A stretch of DNA of 64,000 nucleotides, taken from the NCBI RefSeq assembly GCF_046506625.1, contig NZ_JBKFFP010000010.1, forward strand, positions 43,300-107,299, given 5' to 3'. Both the position numbers and the translations under genes were made by a program. Positions within the stretch are counted from its first letter, which is position 1, and the number at the start of each line of letters is the position of its first letter. The notes beneath the pieces were generated by a model that was not told the origin of the DNA, searched no databases, and saw only the letters and a list, made by a program, of their open reading frames with translations. The DNA is from Zhengella sedimenti (GTDB lineage Bacteria; Pseudomonadota; Alphaproteobacteria; Rhizobiales; Rhizobiaceae). Positions 53,116 through 61,494 of the stretch are shown in pieces.

Positions 53116-53142
53116 ATGGAAACCCGCTTTCCCGCCCTAAAC

Positions 53143-53718
53143 CTAAATGCGGTTCTTGAGATCTTCGAGGCTGGCAAGCTGCTGGCGCCTGCTGGCGACG
53201 GCTTCGCCAAGCAGCGCCCCAAGCTTGTCGTTGTACGCCTCGATCTGCTTTGTCGAGGTTTCCACATATTCGCGCAAGAGCTGCTCCTGGCGATCGATCT
53301 CCCGCTTCAACGTCTCGGCGTCGTTCCGACCTGACATGCCGATAATGACCCGCCGGTTGCTGATTTCGCCATGAGGCAGGGTGGTTGAGTATGGATTGGT
53401 CCGCAACCTAAACAGGCCAGGGTCGCCGGAGAACGCGAAGCTACGAGTTGCACGAACTCCGTCGATCTCCACCATCCCGTCAAACATGTCGTGGACCCGC
53501 ACGCGTGCCTCCTGCGCGTCCTTTTGTGGATTGTCGAAGTCCACCTTTAGCGGGGCGACACGAGCCTCGGGCAAAAGGGCGTGCACGATCTCCGCGTCAG
53601 ACTTGATCAAGTCCACCCTGCTGACTTTCTGGCGGACGTGGTTGCCGACTGCGCCCTCCTGTGCGCGCAGGTACCGGTCGAGCGACTCTTCGAGAAACAG
53701 TACGTTGCCGATGATCAT
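53143..53718 (-). CDS. Hypothetical protein, third gene of the DUF2130 operon
   Basis: The 191-residue protein is unrecognised. The first 125 residues look like a globular alpha/beta domain (FLEESLDRYLRAQEGAVGNH, KVSRVDLIKSDAEIVHALLP, RSFAFSGDPGLFRLRTNPYS). From about 130 a coiled coil follows (RNDAETLKREIDRQEQLLRE). AGGAGG lies seven bases before this ATG, so longer starts were rejected. The coil stops abruptly at ...SLEDLKNRI, next to the methylase-helicase 3' end, so the C-terminus may have been lost. It is read from the ParB-like gene upstream with a 49-base gap. Confidence 0.7.
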   Translation of the reverse strand: MIIGNVLFLEESLDRYLRAQEGAVGNHVRQKVSRVDLIKSDAEIVHALLPEARVAPLKVDFDNPQKDAQEARVRVHDMFDGMVEIDGVRATRSFAFSGDPGLFRLRTNPYSTTLPHGEISNRRVIIGMSGRNDAETLKREIDRQEQLLREYVETSTKQIEAYNDKLGALLGEAVASRRQQLASLEDLKNRI

Positions 53719-53767
53719 CGGACCTCCTATAGGCGCCGCGTAACGCGTGTTGCAGATTGATCGGGAC

Positions 53768-54721
53768 TCACGAAAGCGCCTTGCGCAATGATCGAAGGAG
53801 CGCCTCGGCGTCATCGATCTTTTTCAGGATGTCGGGGTCGCCCTTGAGATCCTGCAACGTGGTCCAGGGTACCCCCTTCATCGCTTCAACCGCGGCCTCC
53901 AGATCCCCGGACAATCCGCCCTTTGGCTTCTTCTCGGTGGGTCCCAGACGCAACATTGCAGAATCGAGATCCCCCGCGTCGCTGAGGAAATGCGCGCGTG
54001 CCACCGGATCGGGGAGGATCGATCGTAGTTTGCGCAGGTCCTTGGAGTTGGTTATGCGCTTGTCGTTCACCTTCTTGACGACGGCGTCGACGATGCTGGG
54101 AGTGAACAGCTTCTTGCTGACGCCCATCATCTCACGCGCCCAGGTGATGGCGGCGCTTGGGTCGCGAAGGCTGGTGAACTTCTCCGACAGCTCGAAAATA
54201 TCGACCAGTTTGTCCAGTTCCCGAACGGTGATTCCGAGTATGTTCGCGGCGCTGGCGCGTCCCATCAGGTCGACAAGGCGGTAGGCCACCATTTCCTTCT
54301 CTTTGGCGTCCCATTCCTTGCGCTGCCGATGGATATAGATCCACGCGCGAAGCCGATCCTCGTCACTCAGTGTGCGGTCGGTAACCTCGATGGGAAGCTG
54401 GCGGAATTCTTCTTTCCCCTGTTCTACCAAGGCCCGCGAATTCGTCCACCGGCGATCGCCATCGATGATGCGAAACTTTCCGGGGAAATCGGGATGGGGT
54501 TCGACGAGTAGTGGCTCGAACAAACCGCCATTGGCTTCGATCTGCCGTTGCAGTTCTTCGTCAACCTTAGGCCCGAGCCTCGGCTGCTTGTCATTGGGAA
54601 GGATGGAGTCGATGTCAGCCTTCGTGCGGTACGTCCGAAGAACGGTACGATCGAGCCGGCGCTCCTGGAGGTTAACGACGTTGTCGCGTTCGCGACCCGC
54701 CATCGGGACGGGGTTATTCAT
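53768..54721 (-). CDS. ParB-like N-terminal-domain protein of the DUF2130 operon
   Basis: The 317-residue protein has a ParB/Srx-type fold: FEPLLVEPHPDFPGKFRIID followed by GDRRWTNSRALVEQG, the ParB box II equivalent. Helical DNA-binding-like sequence comes next (DEDRLRAWIYIHRQRKEWDA, LMGRASAANILGITVRELDK). There is no ParA partner nearby, so plasmid partition is unlikely; other ParB-fold proteins act as CTPases or nucleases. Its ATG overlaps the DUF2130 stop, showing coupled translation. Confidence 0.8.
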   Translation of the reverse strand: MNNPVPMAGRERDNVVNLQERRLDRTVLRTYRTKADIDSILPNDKQPRLGPKVDEELQRQIEANGGLFEPLLVEPHPDFPGKFRIIDGDRRWTNSRALVEQGKEEFRQLPIEVTDRTLSDEDRLRAWIYIHRQRKEWDAKEKEMVAYRLVDLMGRASAANILGITVRELDKLVDIFELSEKFTSLRDPSAAITWAREMMGVSKKLFTPSIVDAVVKKVNDKRITNSKDLRKLRSILPDPVARAHFLSDAGDLDSAMLRLGPTEKKPKGGLSGDLEAAVEAMKGVPWTTLQDLKGDPDILKKIDDAEALLRSLRKALS

Positions 54722-56321
54722 TATCCTGCTCCCACACCCCCGCCGTGCCGATGATCGTATCGATCTCATTACTCAGCTCAGCGCGCACTTTCTGCACCGA
54801 CCGAATGAGCTCGCCCTGACGCTTCCAGACAGATTCGTGCGCCTTCTTTTCCTTTACCTGGATGTCGAGCAGGTCGTCCGTGTGAGTGTCGATCCGGGCA
54901 ATCAGATCGGTACAGCGCTCCGAGGTAATGAAGTCATAGAGCGCAGCCGTCTTCTGGGTCTTCTCCTCACCGCTCATGCGCAGAATATGGGTCTGCACGA
55001 TGTGGTGGCGGATCAGCTGAACCAGAGCGACAACGCGGGCAGGATTGGCTAGCAGAACGCCATCCTGATGGTGCAGCTGCCGCGCGCCGGCGGGAAACTT
55101 GCTCGTCGAAAGAATGGCATGTTCCGCCTTGGCTGCCATTTGGTCGGTTGCAAGCTTGCTGACGAAGTCGTTGCGCCATGCGCCATGGTTCTTCGAGTCG
55201 TAGATGATGGTGCCGCACTCCTTGCCGTTGTGAATGACGACATGGATAATGTCGGCACCGGGCTGCCCTTTGTTGACGCGGTCGATCCTGTCGCCCTCGA
55301 ACTCAGCCTTCAGAGCTTCGAACAGATCGACCTCGGCGCCCTCGCCAAGCTCCTCGTTGGTCTTCTTGTCGAGAGCCCGAGTCAGCTCCGCCACCTTCGC
55401 GGACAGCTTGAGCTTTTCCTCAAACGCGAGAGCCTTCTCGGCATTGACGGCCGCAGTCTGAGCGAGCTCGAGCGCCTCGCGCTGTTCTTGGAGGCGCTGA
55501 TCCAGCAGGGCTTGATGATCGGCGAGCTGCTTCTCGACCGTAGCCGCTTTGGCTTCCGCGTTCTTCCTCGCCTCTTCAAGCTCAGTGAGCCTGCTTTGGG
55601 CGGCCACAGCGGCAGCCTCAGAAGCTTCCGAACGGATTTCGATCTCGCGCGCCGCTGCGGACTCTGTCAGCGCCGTGATCTTCGCTTCCGTTTCAGCTGT
55701 AATGGTGTCGAGCTGTGCCTTGAGGCTCGTCCCGGCCTCTTCAGCCTTCAGCCTGGCGGCCTCCGCAGACGCGACCCGCTCGTTGGCCGCCGCTTCAGCG
55801 GCGACCTTGGCCTCTGCCCGAATACTGTCCTGCTTCGCAAGGGCCTCCTGCCGGACCGCCTCGATAGCGGCGCCGCGCTCCTGCTGTTGCTGGGCAAGCC
55901 GCTCCTCGAGAGCGACCCGCATCTGTTCGGCATTCTGCTTTTCGGCCTCCGCTTGCGTCACGCGGCTCAACAGGAGATCCTGAGCCTCTTTGCTTGCGAG
56001 TACCGTCGCCGCGATCGCCTCCTGGGCTGCGGCCTCGGCGGCCTTGCGGCCCTCTTCGCGGGCGAGGACGGCTTTGGCGGCGCCGTCCTTGTTGGCCTTG
56101 TCAACGGCATCGGCCTTCTCGCGGGAAAACTGCTCCTGAAGGCGAGCCGAGAGTTCCTCCGCAGTTTTCTTCTGCCGCGTCTCGATCCGCGCTTTAATCT
56201 CATCCATCTGGTCGTGCGGGATCTGCTGTTCACACAGCGGGCAAACCTCGTCGTGATCGTGCAGGAACGACGACGAGGGAACAGGAGTCGCCTTTAGAAG
56301 GGGTGATGCTGACGCGGCCAC
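54714..56321 (-). CDS. DUF2130 protein with long coiled coil
   Basis: The 535-residue protein begins with a zinc-finger-like CPLCEQQIPHDQ near 27. About 270 residues of alanine/glutamate-rich coiled coil follow (to about 310). A globular DUF2130-type domain comes next (VNKGQPGADIIHVVIHNGKE, CGTIIYDSKNHGAWRNDFVS, LATDQMAAKAEHAILST). DSKNH-x-W-x-K-like patterns recall PD-(D/E)XK nucleases, but catalytic identity is not proven. The GTG start has GGAGG five bases upstream. It is the first gene of the three-gene operon and has its own promoter with an inverted-repeat operator. Confidence 0.82.
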   Translation of the reverse strand: MAASASPLLKATPVPSSSFLHDHDEVCPLCEQQIPHDQMDEIKARIETRQKKTAEELSARLQEQFSREKADAVDKANKDGAAKAVLAREEGRKAAEAAAQEAIAATVLASKEAQDLLLSRVTQAEAEKQNAEQMRVALEERLAQQQQERGAAIEAVRQEALAKQDSIRAEAKVAAEAAANERVASAEAARLKAEEAGTSLKAQLDTITAETEAKITALTESAAAREIEIRSEASEAAAVAAQSRLTELEEARKNAEAKAATVEKQLADHQALLDQRLQEQREALELAQTAAVNAEKALAFEEKLKLSAKVAELTRALDKKTNEELGEGAEVDLFEALKAEFEGDRIDRVNKGQPGADIIHVVIHNGKECGTIIYDSKNHGAWRNDFVSKLATDQMAAKAEHAILSTSKFPAGARQLHHQDGVLLANPARVVALVQLIRHHIVQTHILRMSGEEKTQKTAALYDFITSERCTDLIARIDTHTDDLLDIQVKEKKAHESVWKRQGELIRSVQKVRAELSNEIDTIIGTAGVWEQDNE

Positions 56322-56353
56322 ATTGACCTCCGGGGTTGCTAGAAACTGGGACC

Positions 56354-56385
56354 TATTTTCTCCTACTTGATCCTGAAGTCAAGTA
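56354..56385 (-). promoter_or_regulatory. Promoter and inverted-repeat operator of the DUF2130 operon
   Basis: On the minus strand TTGACT (56377-56382) and AAAATA (56354-56359) are spaced by 17 bases. A perfect 7-bp inverted repeat TACTTGA/TCAAGTA (56364-56370 and 56379-56385) covers the -35 and spacer. A repressor site is the simplest reading. No obvious regulator gene is adjacent, so one of the operon proteins or a host factor may bind it. Confidence 0.5.
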
Positions 56386-56438
56386 CTGATATTTTGTTGG
56401 ATGTGGGCTCGCATCAGGCGCGCTCCGGAAAGGCAATC

Positions 56439-56627
56439 ATGACAAAGACTTTCAAGCCGGGGCATGCTGCCCCGCGTTCTGGACAATACGGGATTCTCGG
56501 GCCCCGTGGTGGAGACACCGGCAAAGAGCGCACCGTTACGCGCGGCGAGCCGATGCCGCCGACGCCGAAGTCCGGCCAGACCTACAAGTTGGTCGATGCG
56601 ACCCGGAACAAGAGCGGTCGCCCGTGA
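56439..56627 (+). CDS. YjzC-like small protein
   Basis: The 62-residue protein (TKTFKPGHAAPRSGQYGIL, then GPRGGDTGKERTVTRGEPMP, then PTPKSGQTYKLVD) matches the YjzC family of small, Pro/Gly-rich proteins of unknown function. It is divergent from the DUF2130 operon and shares its regulatory gap. The ATG in MTKTFKPG was chosen; an upstream in-frame start lacks family similarity. Confidence 0.72.
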   Translation: MTKTFKPGHAAPRSGQYGILGPRGGDTGKERTVTRGEPMPPTPKSGQTYKLVDATRNKSGRP

Positions 56628-56635
56628 TCCGAAAA

Positions 56636-56663
56636 GAACGGCGACCTTCTTTGGTCGCCGTTC
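56636..56663 (-). terminator. Intrinsic terminator of the HEPN-like gene
   Basis: GAACGGCGACC and GGTCGCCGTTC form a perfect 11-bp stem with a six-base loop. Read on the minus strand it is followed by TTTT, and it overlaps the stop codon of the HEPN-like gene. It may also slow transcription from the convergent YjzC-like gene. Confidence 0.7.
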
Positions 56664-57414
56664 ATGCTGCCTTCGCCACGCGCGGGTCGAGGTCGAGACC
56701 GCAAACCCAGTTCGCCCATGATTTTGCGAAATGGAGGAAGGCTTCCTCAGTCGTCACCAGAACGCGATAGGTTTCAGCCTGCTCGCGTTGTTCAGGTGTT
56801 TCCTCGTAACGGGACAGGAAGGCCATATAGACCATCCGGTTTCCAGCAATCTCCTGACCGTTCTTGTCGAGATAGATGATATTGCCGTGCGCCAAGGCGT
56901 TGCGAAGCACGCGAAGAACCTCGCCGGCCTTGCGATTCTCGATGGTGTTCGCATCATCGGAAAGTGGATGCCTTCCTTCCTGATCGTGCCAGCCATGCAC
57001 TTCATCAACGGAATTGACGATGCGCGATTGCCGCCATGCTCCTACGTCCGGCGCAGACTGCCAGAACGGCGCCTCAAAGAATTTGGTTTTTTCGAGCGTC
57101 TTGAGGCTTTTCACCAGATCGACGTCGCGCTCTCCATCAACCAGGACATGCGATGCCCGCATACGTTCGTAGGGAATTGTAAGGATCGCCGCTGCCGCCA
57201 GCAGACCGAACGAGCCGAGCAAATCGTGCTTGCGCGCAGGTTCTTCCAGCAATTCGATCAATTGTAATGCGCGTTGCGGATATTCGATGGCAAATCTGTC
57301 CGGTACGCCCATGTGTCCTCCTAGCCAAATGGCTTGCGATCGTAGCCGCGGAAATTCGCTAAAGCAGCCGTTCCGTTCCAGGGATCTGATGATCGCTTCT
57401 AGCGTCCTGCTCAT
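56662..57414 (-). CDS. HEPN-like domain protein
   Basis: The 250-residue protein carries the R-x4-H motif of HEPN ribonucleases in GEVLRVLRNALAHGNIIYLD near residue 180. Long helices lie on both sides, resembling the plasmid pEK499_p136-type HEPN family. Many HEPN proteins are toxins or defence effectors. No matching antitoxin gene (such as MNT) is adjacent. The start at MSRTLEAIIRSLERNG is the best available; longer in-frame starts lack support and a later start (MGVPDRF) is possible. Confidence 0.65.
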   Translation of the reverse strand: MSRTLEAIIRSLERNGCFSEFPRLRSQAIWLGGHMGVPDRFAIEYPQRALQLIELLEEPARKHDLLGSFGLLAAAAILTIPYERMRASHVLVDGERDVDLVKSLKTLEKTKFFEAPFWQSAPDVGAWRQSRIVNSVDEVHGWHDQEGRHPLSDDANTIENRKAGEVLRVLRNALAHGNIIYLDKNGQEIAGNRMVYMAFLSRYEETPEQREQAETYRVLVTTEEAFLHFAKSWANWVCGLDLDPRVAKAA

Positions 57415-57741
57415 TCCAGAAAGCGACAGGAACGGCGACATTCTCGGTTCTTGCGAGACGATCAGCAAGCAGCCGCAACCAATTGGCAAAATAGGGAGGG
57501 AAAGAAACCCTCCTCGCGGATCGGCCGCACCGCTGACGCCTGCGCTCAACCGCCTGGCTCGCGATCCCGGCCGCGTCGTCCTTCGCAGGGCTGATTAGCC
57601 CCGCTTGGCTTGCCGGGCAGGGATGCTCGACAGGCAGTTGCACCGGCCCGTCCGCTCCGCGGGCCGGGGGATGTCTTCAGAAAAGAAGACGGAGAAGGAC
57701 CCGCGATCGGCGGTGTCCGCAACCCGAAACGGAGCATCCCA
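57415..57741. other. Region between the HEPN-like gene and the large ParB-like gene
   Basis: About 330 bases with no supported gene. The part near 57595 has a hairpin GGGCT-GATT-AGCCC followed by CCGCTTG, a combination that recurs in the leader at 61345-61365. It is probably a long, structured 5' untranslated region of the ParB-like gene. Confidence 0.35.
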
Positions 57742-59463
57742 ATGGAACTGAAGTTTGTCGATCCGCGCGCGCTCAAGGAGAATCCCGACAAGGCGCGGCG
57801 CTCCAAATCGAGCCCGCAGGCGGACGCCCTGTTGCTGGCCACGATCAAGGTTGTCGGCATCGTGCAGCCGCCTGTCGTCGCCCCCGAGACCGAAGGCGGC
57901 AACGGCTTTGTCATCGATGCCGGGCATCGTCGCGTGAAGCAGGCAATCGCGGCGGGCCTCGAGGAAATCGCCGTGCTGGTGATCGAGCGCGCGGAGGACG
58001 GTGGCGCCATGCGATCGCTGGCCGAGACGCTCGCCCATGAGCAGCTCAATCCCGTCGACCAGTGGCGGGCGATCGAGCGCCTGGTTGCGCTCAACTGGAC
58101 CGAGGAGGCGATCGCCATCGCGCTGGCATTGCCGGTTCGCCAGATCAAGAAGCTGCGGCTTCTGGCGAACGTCCTGCCATCAATGCTCGATCAGATGGCC
58201 AAGGGCGACATGCCCGATGAGCGCCAGCTTCGCACCATCGCTTCCGCCGCACTCGAGGATCAGAAAGAGATCTGGAAGAAGCACAAGCCATCCAAGGCCG
58301 ACCCGCAGGTCTCATGGTGGGCTGTCGCGCAGGGTCTGACCAAGACCCGCATGTTCGCAAAACATGCCAGTTTCGGGGATGATCTGGCACATGCCTACGG
58401 AATCGCCTGGGTCGAGGATCTGTTCGCCCCGGCAGACGAGGACAGCCGTTATACGACCGACGTCGACGCCTATCTTGGCGCCCAGCAGGAATGGATGGCC
58501 AACAACCTTCCCAAGCGCGGCGTCATCGTCGACGCGGGCCAATGGGGCGACGCCAAGCTGCCACCGAAGGCCGAGCGAGTTTATGGCAAGGCCGGCAAGT
58601 CCGATCATACCGCGATGTATCTCGACCGCGAGGGCAAGGTGCAGACGGTCGCCTATCGCATGCCCGAGGCAAAGAAGCCGAAGGGCAAGGGTGATGCAAC
58701 CGACGCCGCAGGTACAGACACGGGGCTGGTCGCTCCCAAGGCCCGTCCGGACGTGACGCGCAAGGGGATCGAGATGATCGGGGACTTCCGCACCGATGCG
58801 CTGCACGAGGCGCTCGCCCGCGCGCCAATCGAGGAGGACATGCTGATGGCGCTGCTCGTTCTCGCCTTCGCGGGCAGGAACGTCTCCGTCGATTCCGGTT
58901 CCTCGGGCACGGTCTACGGCCACGCGCGGCTGGAGCGTCATGCAGCCCTTCTTTTCGGGGAAGACGGCAGGCCCGTATACGATCGTGAGACGCTCAACCA
59001 GGTCGCGCGTAAGGTCCTGATCGACGTCCTCTCATGCCGGGAGAACAGGACCAACAGCGGCATCGTCGCTCGGGTCGCCGGCGATACCGTCGGCGCCGAC
59101 GGCTTCCTGCCGAACATGGGCACGGACGAGTTCATGTCGTGCCTGTCGCGGCCGGCGCTGGAGGCGTCCTGCAAGGACACGCCAGTCCTGCCGCGTGCCC
59201 GCGTCAAGGACACGCGCGCAGCCCTCGTCGAGCACTTCAAGGAAGGCCACTTCGTCCATCCCTCGGCCCTGTTCGCGCCCGACGTCGCCGAGCTGACGAG
59301 CTGGACGGCCCGGTACGCCGCGCCGGACGAGGCTGACGACGACACCGCGCGGGAAGTCGATGAGCTCGACGGTGATCAGACCGGGGCGACGGCAAACGAG
59401 CATCCGGTCGATGACGGCCACACCGTCGAAGAAACTGAAGCCTGGCGCGTCGCCGCCGAATAG
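57742..59463 (+). CDS. ParB/RepB/Spo0J-like plasmid protein (573 residues)
   Basis: The N-terminal 130 residues form a ParB-type domain: LKFVDPRALKENPDKARRSK, GIVQPPVVAPE and FVIDAGHRRVKQAIAAGLEE with the GHRR box. LAHEQLNPVDQWRAIERLVA then carries the helix-turn-helix. A long C-terminal region of unknown fold follows and ends in an acidic tail. No ParA neighbour exists. Such large ParB-like proteins are a regular part of rhizobial plasmid accessory blocks, and their role is not known. The ATG lies after a structured leader. Confidence 0.85.
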   Translation: MELKFVDPRALKENPDKARRSKSSPQADALLLATIKVVGIVQPPVVAPETEGGNGFVIDAGHRRVKQAIAAGLEEIAVLVIERAEDGGAMRSLAETLAHEQLNPVDQWRAIERLVALNWTEEAIAIALALPVRQIKKLRLLANVLPSMLDQMAKGDMPDERQLRTIASAALEDQKEIWKKHKPSKADPQVSWWAVAQGLTKTRMFAKHASFGDDLAHAYGIAWVEDLFAPADEDSRYTTDVDAYLGAQQEWMANNLPKRGVIVDAGQWGDAKLPPKAERVYGKAGKSDHTAMYLDREGKVQTVAYRMPEAKKPKGKGDATDAAGTDTGLVAPKARPDVTRKGIEMIGDFRTDALHEALARAPIEEDMLMALLVLAFAGRNVSVDSGSSGTVYGHARLERHAALLFGEDGRPVYDRETLNQVARKVLIDVLSCRENRTNSGIVARVAGDTVGADGFLPNMGTDEFMSCLSRPALEASCKDTPVLPRARVKDTRAALVEHFKEGHFVHPSALFAPDVAELTSWTARYAAPDEADDDTAREVDELDGDQTGATANEHPVDDGHTVEETEAWRVAAE

Positions 59464-59492
59464 GCCGCCAATCCACTTCCTCCCAACCCACC

Positions 59493-59520
59493 CCGCCGCC
59501 GGCAATCGCGCCGGCGGCGG
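59493..59520 (+). terminator. Intrinsic terminator after the large ParB-like gene
   Basis: CCGCCGCCGGC and GCCGGCGGCGG form an 11-bp stem with a six-base loop, followed by TTCTGTTTTC. Confidence 0.65.
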
Positions 59521-59556
59521 TTCTGTTTTCATCAACAGCACCACTGGAGAAACAAT

Positions 59557-60030
59557 ATGTCCGCTCAATTGATCTACGATCTCGTGCCGCTCGGTTCCAT
59601 CATCCGCTACTCCGACGGCACACCGCGCCCGCCCGAGCGTCATCGCAAGAAACTCTCGGCATGGGAGAGCGCCAATAGCGGCGGCCGCCTGATCCGCAAG
59701 ACGCCAGCCCGGCAGACCGGGCAGTATTCGTCGCCCGCGCATTTCACGCTGCATGAAGGCGATTATGGCAGCGGCGGTGTCATCGTCCTGCGCGTCCACA
59801 AGAGCTTTTCGGTCGATTGCGGCTCGAAGTTCGTGGTGATCTCCCGACCCGCACCGGGCTCGGTCCAGGTCTTCGATCGCGCCGGCGAGGGTGCCGAACT
59901 CGTCTATCTCGCCGCCAACCGGCAGGACGCGGAGACCTGGCTGCAATCTCATCGGTATCCTAACGCGGTGCTCGAGGACGTATCGGCCGATACCGCGGCG
60001 GCCGACGCCGTCGAGGGGAGGGCGGCATGA
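59557..60030 (+). CDS. Hypothetical plasmid protein
   Basis: The 157-residue protein is not recognised. It reads LVPLGSIIRYSDGTPRPPER, KLSAWESANSGGRLIRKTPA and GSGGVIVLRVHKSFSVDCGS, and looks like a small beta-rich domain without membrane segments. Its stop overlaps the DUF7007 start by four bases, placing it at the head of a three-gene operon (this gene, DUF7007, and a coiled-coil gene). Confidence 0.7.
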   Translation: MSAQLIYDLVPLGSIIRYSDGTPRPPERHRKKLSAWESANSGGRLIRKTPARQTGQYSSPAHFTLHEGDYGSGGVIVLRVHKSFSVDCGSKFVVISRPAPGSVQVFDRAGEGAELVYLAANRQDAETWLQSHRYPNAVLEDVSADTAAADAVEGRAA

Positions 60031-60659
60031 ACGCGACTGCTCAAACCGAGGCAACGATCGACAACACCTCCGGATTCCCGGAGGTGTATTACGGGCGAAC
60101 GAGCGATGGCCTCTTCGCGGCACTGGTTGGGGAGAACGCTTTTGCGATGATCCCTGCCTACAATGGCGGACGCTATCTCGGCCATGCATGGAAGCTGCCT
60201 CTGCCCATCTCCGAATGGAAACAGTCCAGCTTCTATGGTCACGGCGGGCAGCTCGACGGCAAAGCGGCGTTCCGCGCCCGTGTCGAGGAGAACGCCCGAC
60301 ATCAGGCACAATTGCGTAGACTGGCCCGCCGCAGCATCCCGGCTCGGCAAGCAACCCCATGGGGGCTCTCGGATCATGCCACGCACTATGCCGAAGGCGT
60401 CGTCTGCCATTCGACCCCGAGCCATGGCGGGTTCCATCTCGACCCCGACCGCAATGCCCACATCCATCCCCTTCTGAGAAGCGCCGACGGCTTCTACGAG
60501 GAGGATTGCTGCTGGGCGGCCGTTGCGCAGGCCTTTCCCGATCTTTTCACCGATTTCGAGAAACGTTGCGCCGAAGAGACCATCCGGCACTGGTATCCCG
60601 AGGCCTGGCCGCGATCCCTCACGTCCACACCTAAACGATTGCGGGAGGCCGCCTCATGA
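60027..60659 (+). CDS. DUF7007-domain protein
   Basis: The 210-residue protein has the C-terminal pattern TPSHGGFHLDPDRNAHIHPL, DGFYEEDCCWAAVAQAFPDL and RCAEETIRHWYPEAW, which I associate with DUF7007 proteins of agrobacterial and rhizobial plasmids. Function is unknown. It overlaps the genes on both sides by four bases (ATGA junctions), so all three are translationally coupled. Confidence 0.7.
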   Translation: MNATAQTEATIDNTSGFPEVYYGRTSDGLFAALVGENAFAMIPAYNGGRYLGHAWKLPLPISEWKQSSFYGHGGQLDGKAAFRARVEENARHQAQLRRLARRSIPARQATPWGLSDHATHYAEGVVCHSTPSHGGFHLDPDRNAHIHPLLRSADGFYEEDCCWAAVAQAFPDLFTDFEKRCAEETIRHWYPEAWPRSLTSTPKRLREAAS

Positions 60660-61042
60660 CGATTGCAGAGCACATCGCCATAATGGCGCGCATGGAAGCT
60701 GCCCGCCGGGAGACGCATGCCCATCTCGGGCTGATCGAGCGGCAGATTGCGGCGCGCGCGGAGCGCCTGATGACCACCTTCCGCGCCAGATCACGCGATT
60801 ACCGGAAGTCCAGGTCGACATGGAGCCATGCCGACGAGCAGCTCTACCGGGCCACGCTATCGGAGCTGAACTTTTCCCGTCACCGCGAGGTCGATGGTCT
60901 GTCGCGCAAGCTCGCCCGCCAGGATGCGGCGATCGCCGCCTTCCGTCGCCGGCACGGGTTCTCGGAGGTCGATCCGGAGCTGGATATGGCGGTCCTCCGC
61001 GGCCTGATCCTTCGCAGCGCGTCTCCATGCGCGGTTTCGTGA
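60656..61042 (+). CDS. Hypothetical protein, coiled-coil
   Basis: The 128-residue protein is helical and basic (MTIAEHIAIMARMEAARRET, LIERQIAARAERLMTTFRAR). It is unrecognised. The ATG overlaps the DUF7007 stop, supporting the start. It closes the three-gene operon. Confidence 0.65.
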   Translation: MTIAEHIAIMARMEAARRETHAHLGLIERQIAARAERLMTTFRARSRDYRKSRSTWSHADEQLYRATLSELNFSRHREVDGLSRKLARQDAAIAAFRRRHGFSEVDPELDMAVLRGLILRSASPCAVS

Positions 61043-61494
61043 GCCCCGACCTGCGATCAGGAGGGCAGCCCTGTCCGAAACCGTGTGGCGGGCTGTGCGG
61101 GTAACGGGGCAATATCCGGGTAGGGCCTGCGGCGACTGTCCGGCCGTGATGCCGGCGAAGCGGATTGATCTGTCGCACTTCCTCGCGCGAGCCAATTCAT
61201 GGAAACGACCCCGTGCCGGTCTTCCCGGCGGGTTTGCTGCGGTCTGAACCGGCGGCTGACCCCTTCAAGGCCGCTTTGCGCCGCGATGCGGCCGGAGCCC
61301 GCCGGTCTCGACAAGGCTGGCCCGCGTTCCGCGCAGGGCTGTTAGCCCCGCTTGTCCGCAAGCCAACCTTGCTCGCCTGGCAGGCCCCGGACCCTGAAGC
61401 GTCCAGTTTCCGCCGGTTCTCTTTGACCGCACCCGCAGGGAAGACCGGCACGGGGCCGGATCGCCCGAAGGGCATCGCTAGAAAGGATTGCTTC
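61043..61494 (+). other. Long GC-rich leader with tandem hairpins
   Basis: About 450 bases without a supported gene. Two small hairpins stand in tandem at about 61345-61366: GGGCT-GTT-AGCCC and GCTTG-TCCG-CAAGC. The first recurs before the large ParB-like gene. The region ends at AAAGGATTGCTTC before the next ATG. A regulatory leader RNA is possible. Confidence 0.4.

Noticed and set aside
55068..56297. 409-codon plus-strand frame opposite the DUF2130 gene
   Set aside because: It is an antisense image of an alanine/glutamate-rich coiled coil, giving a leucine/arginine-rich nonsense protein.
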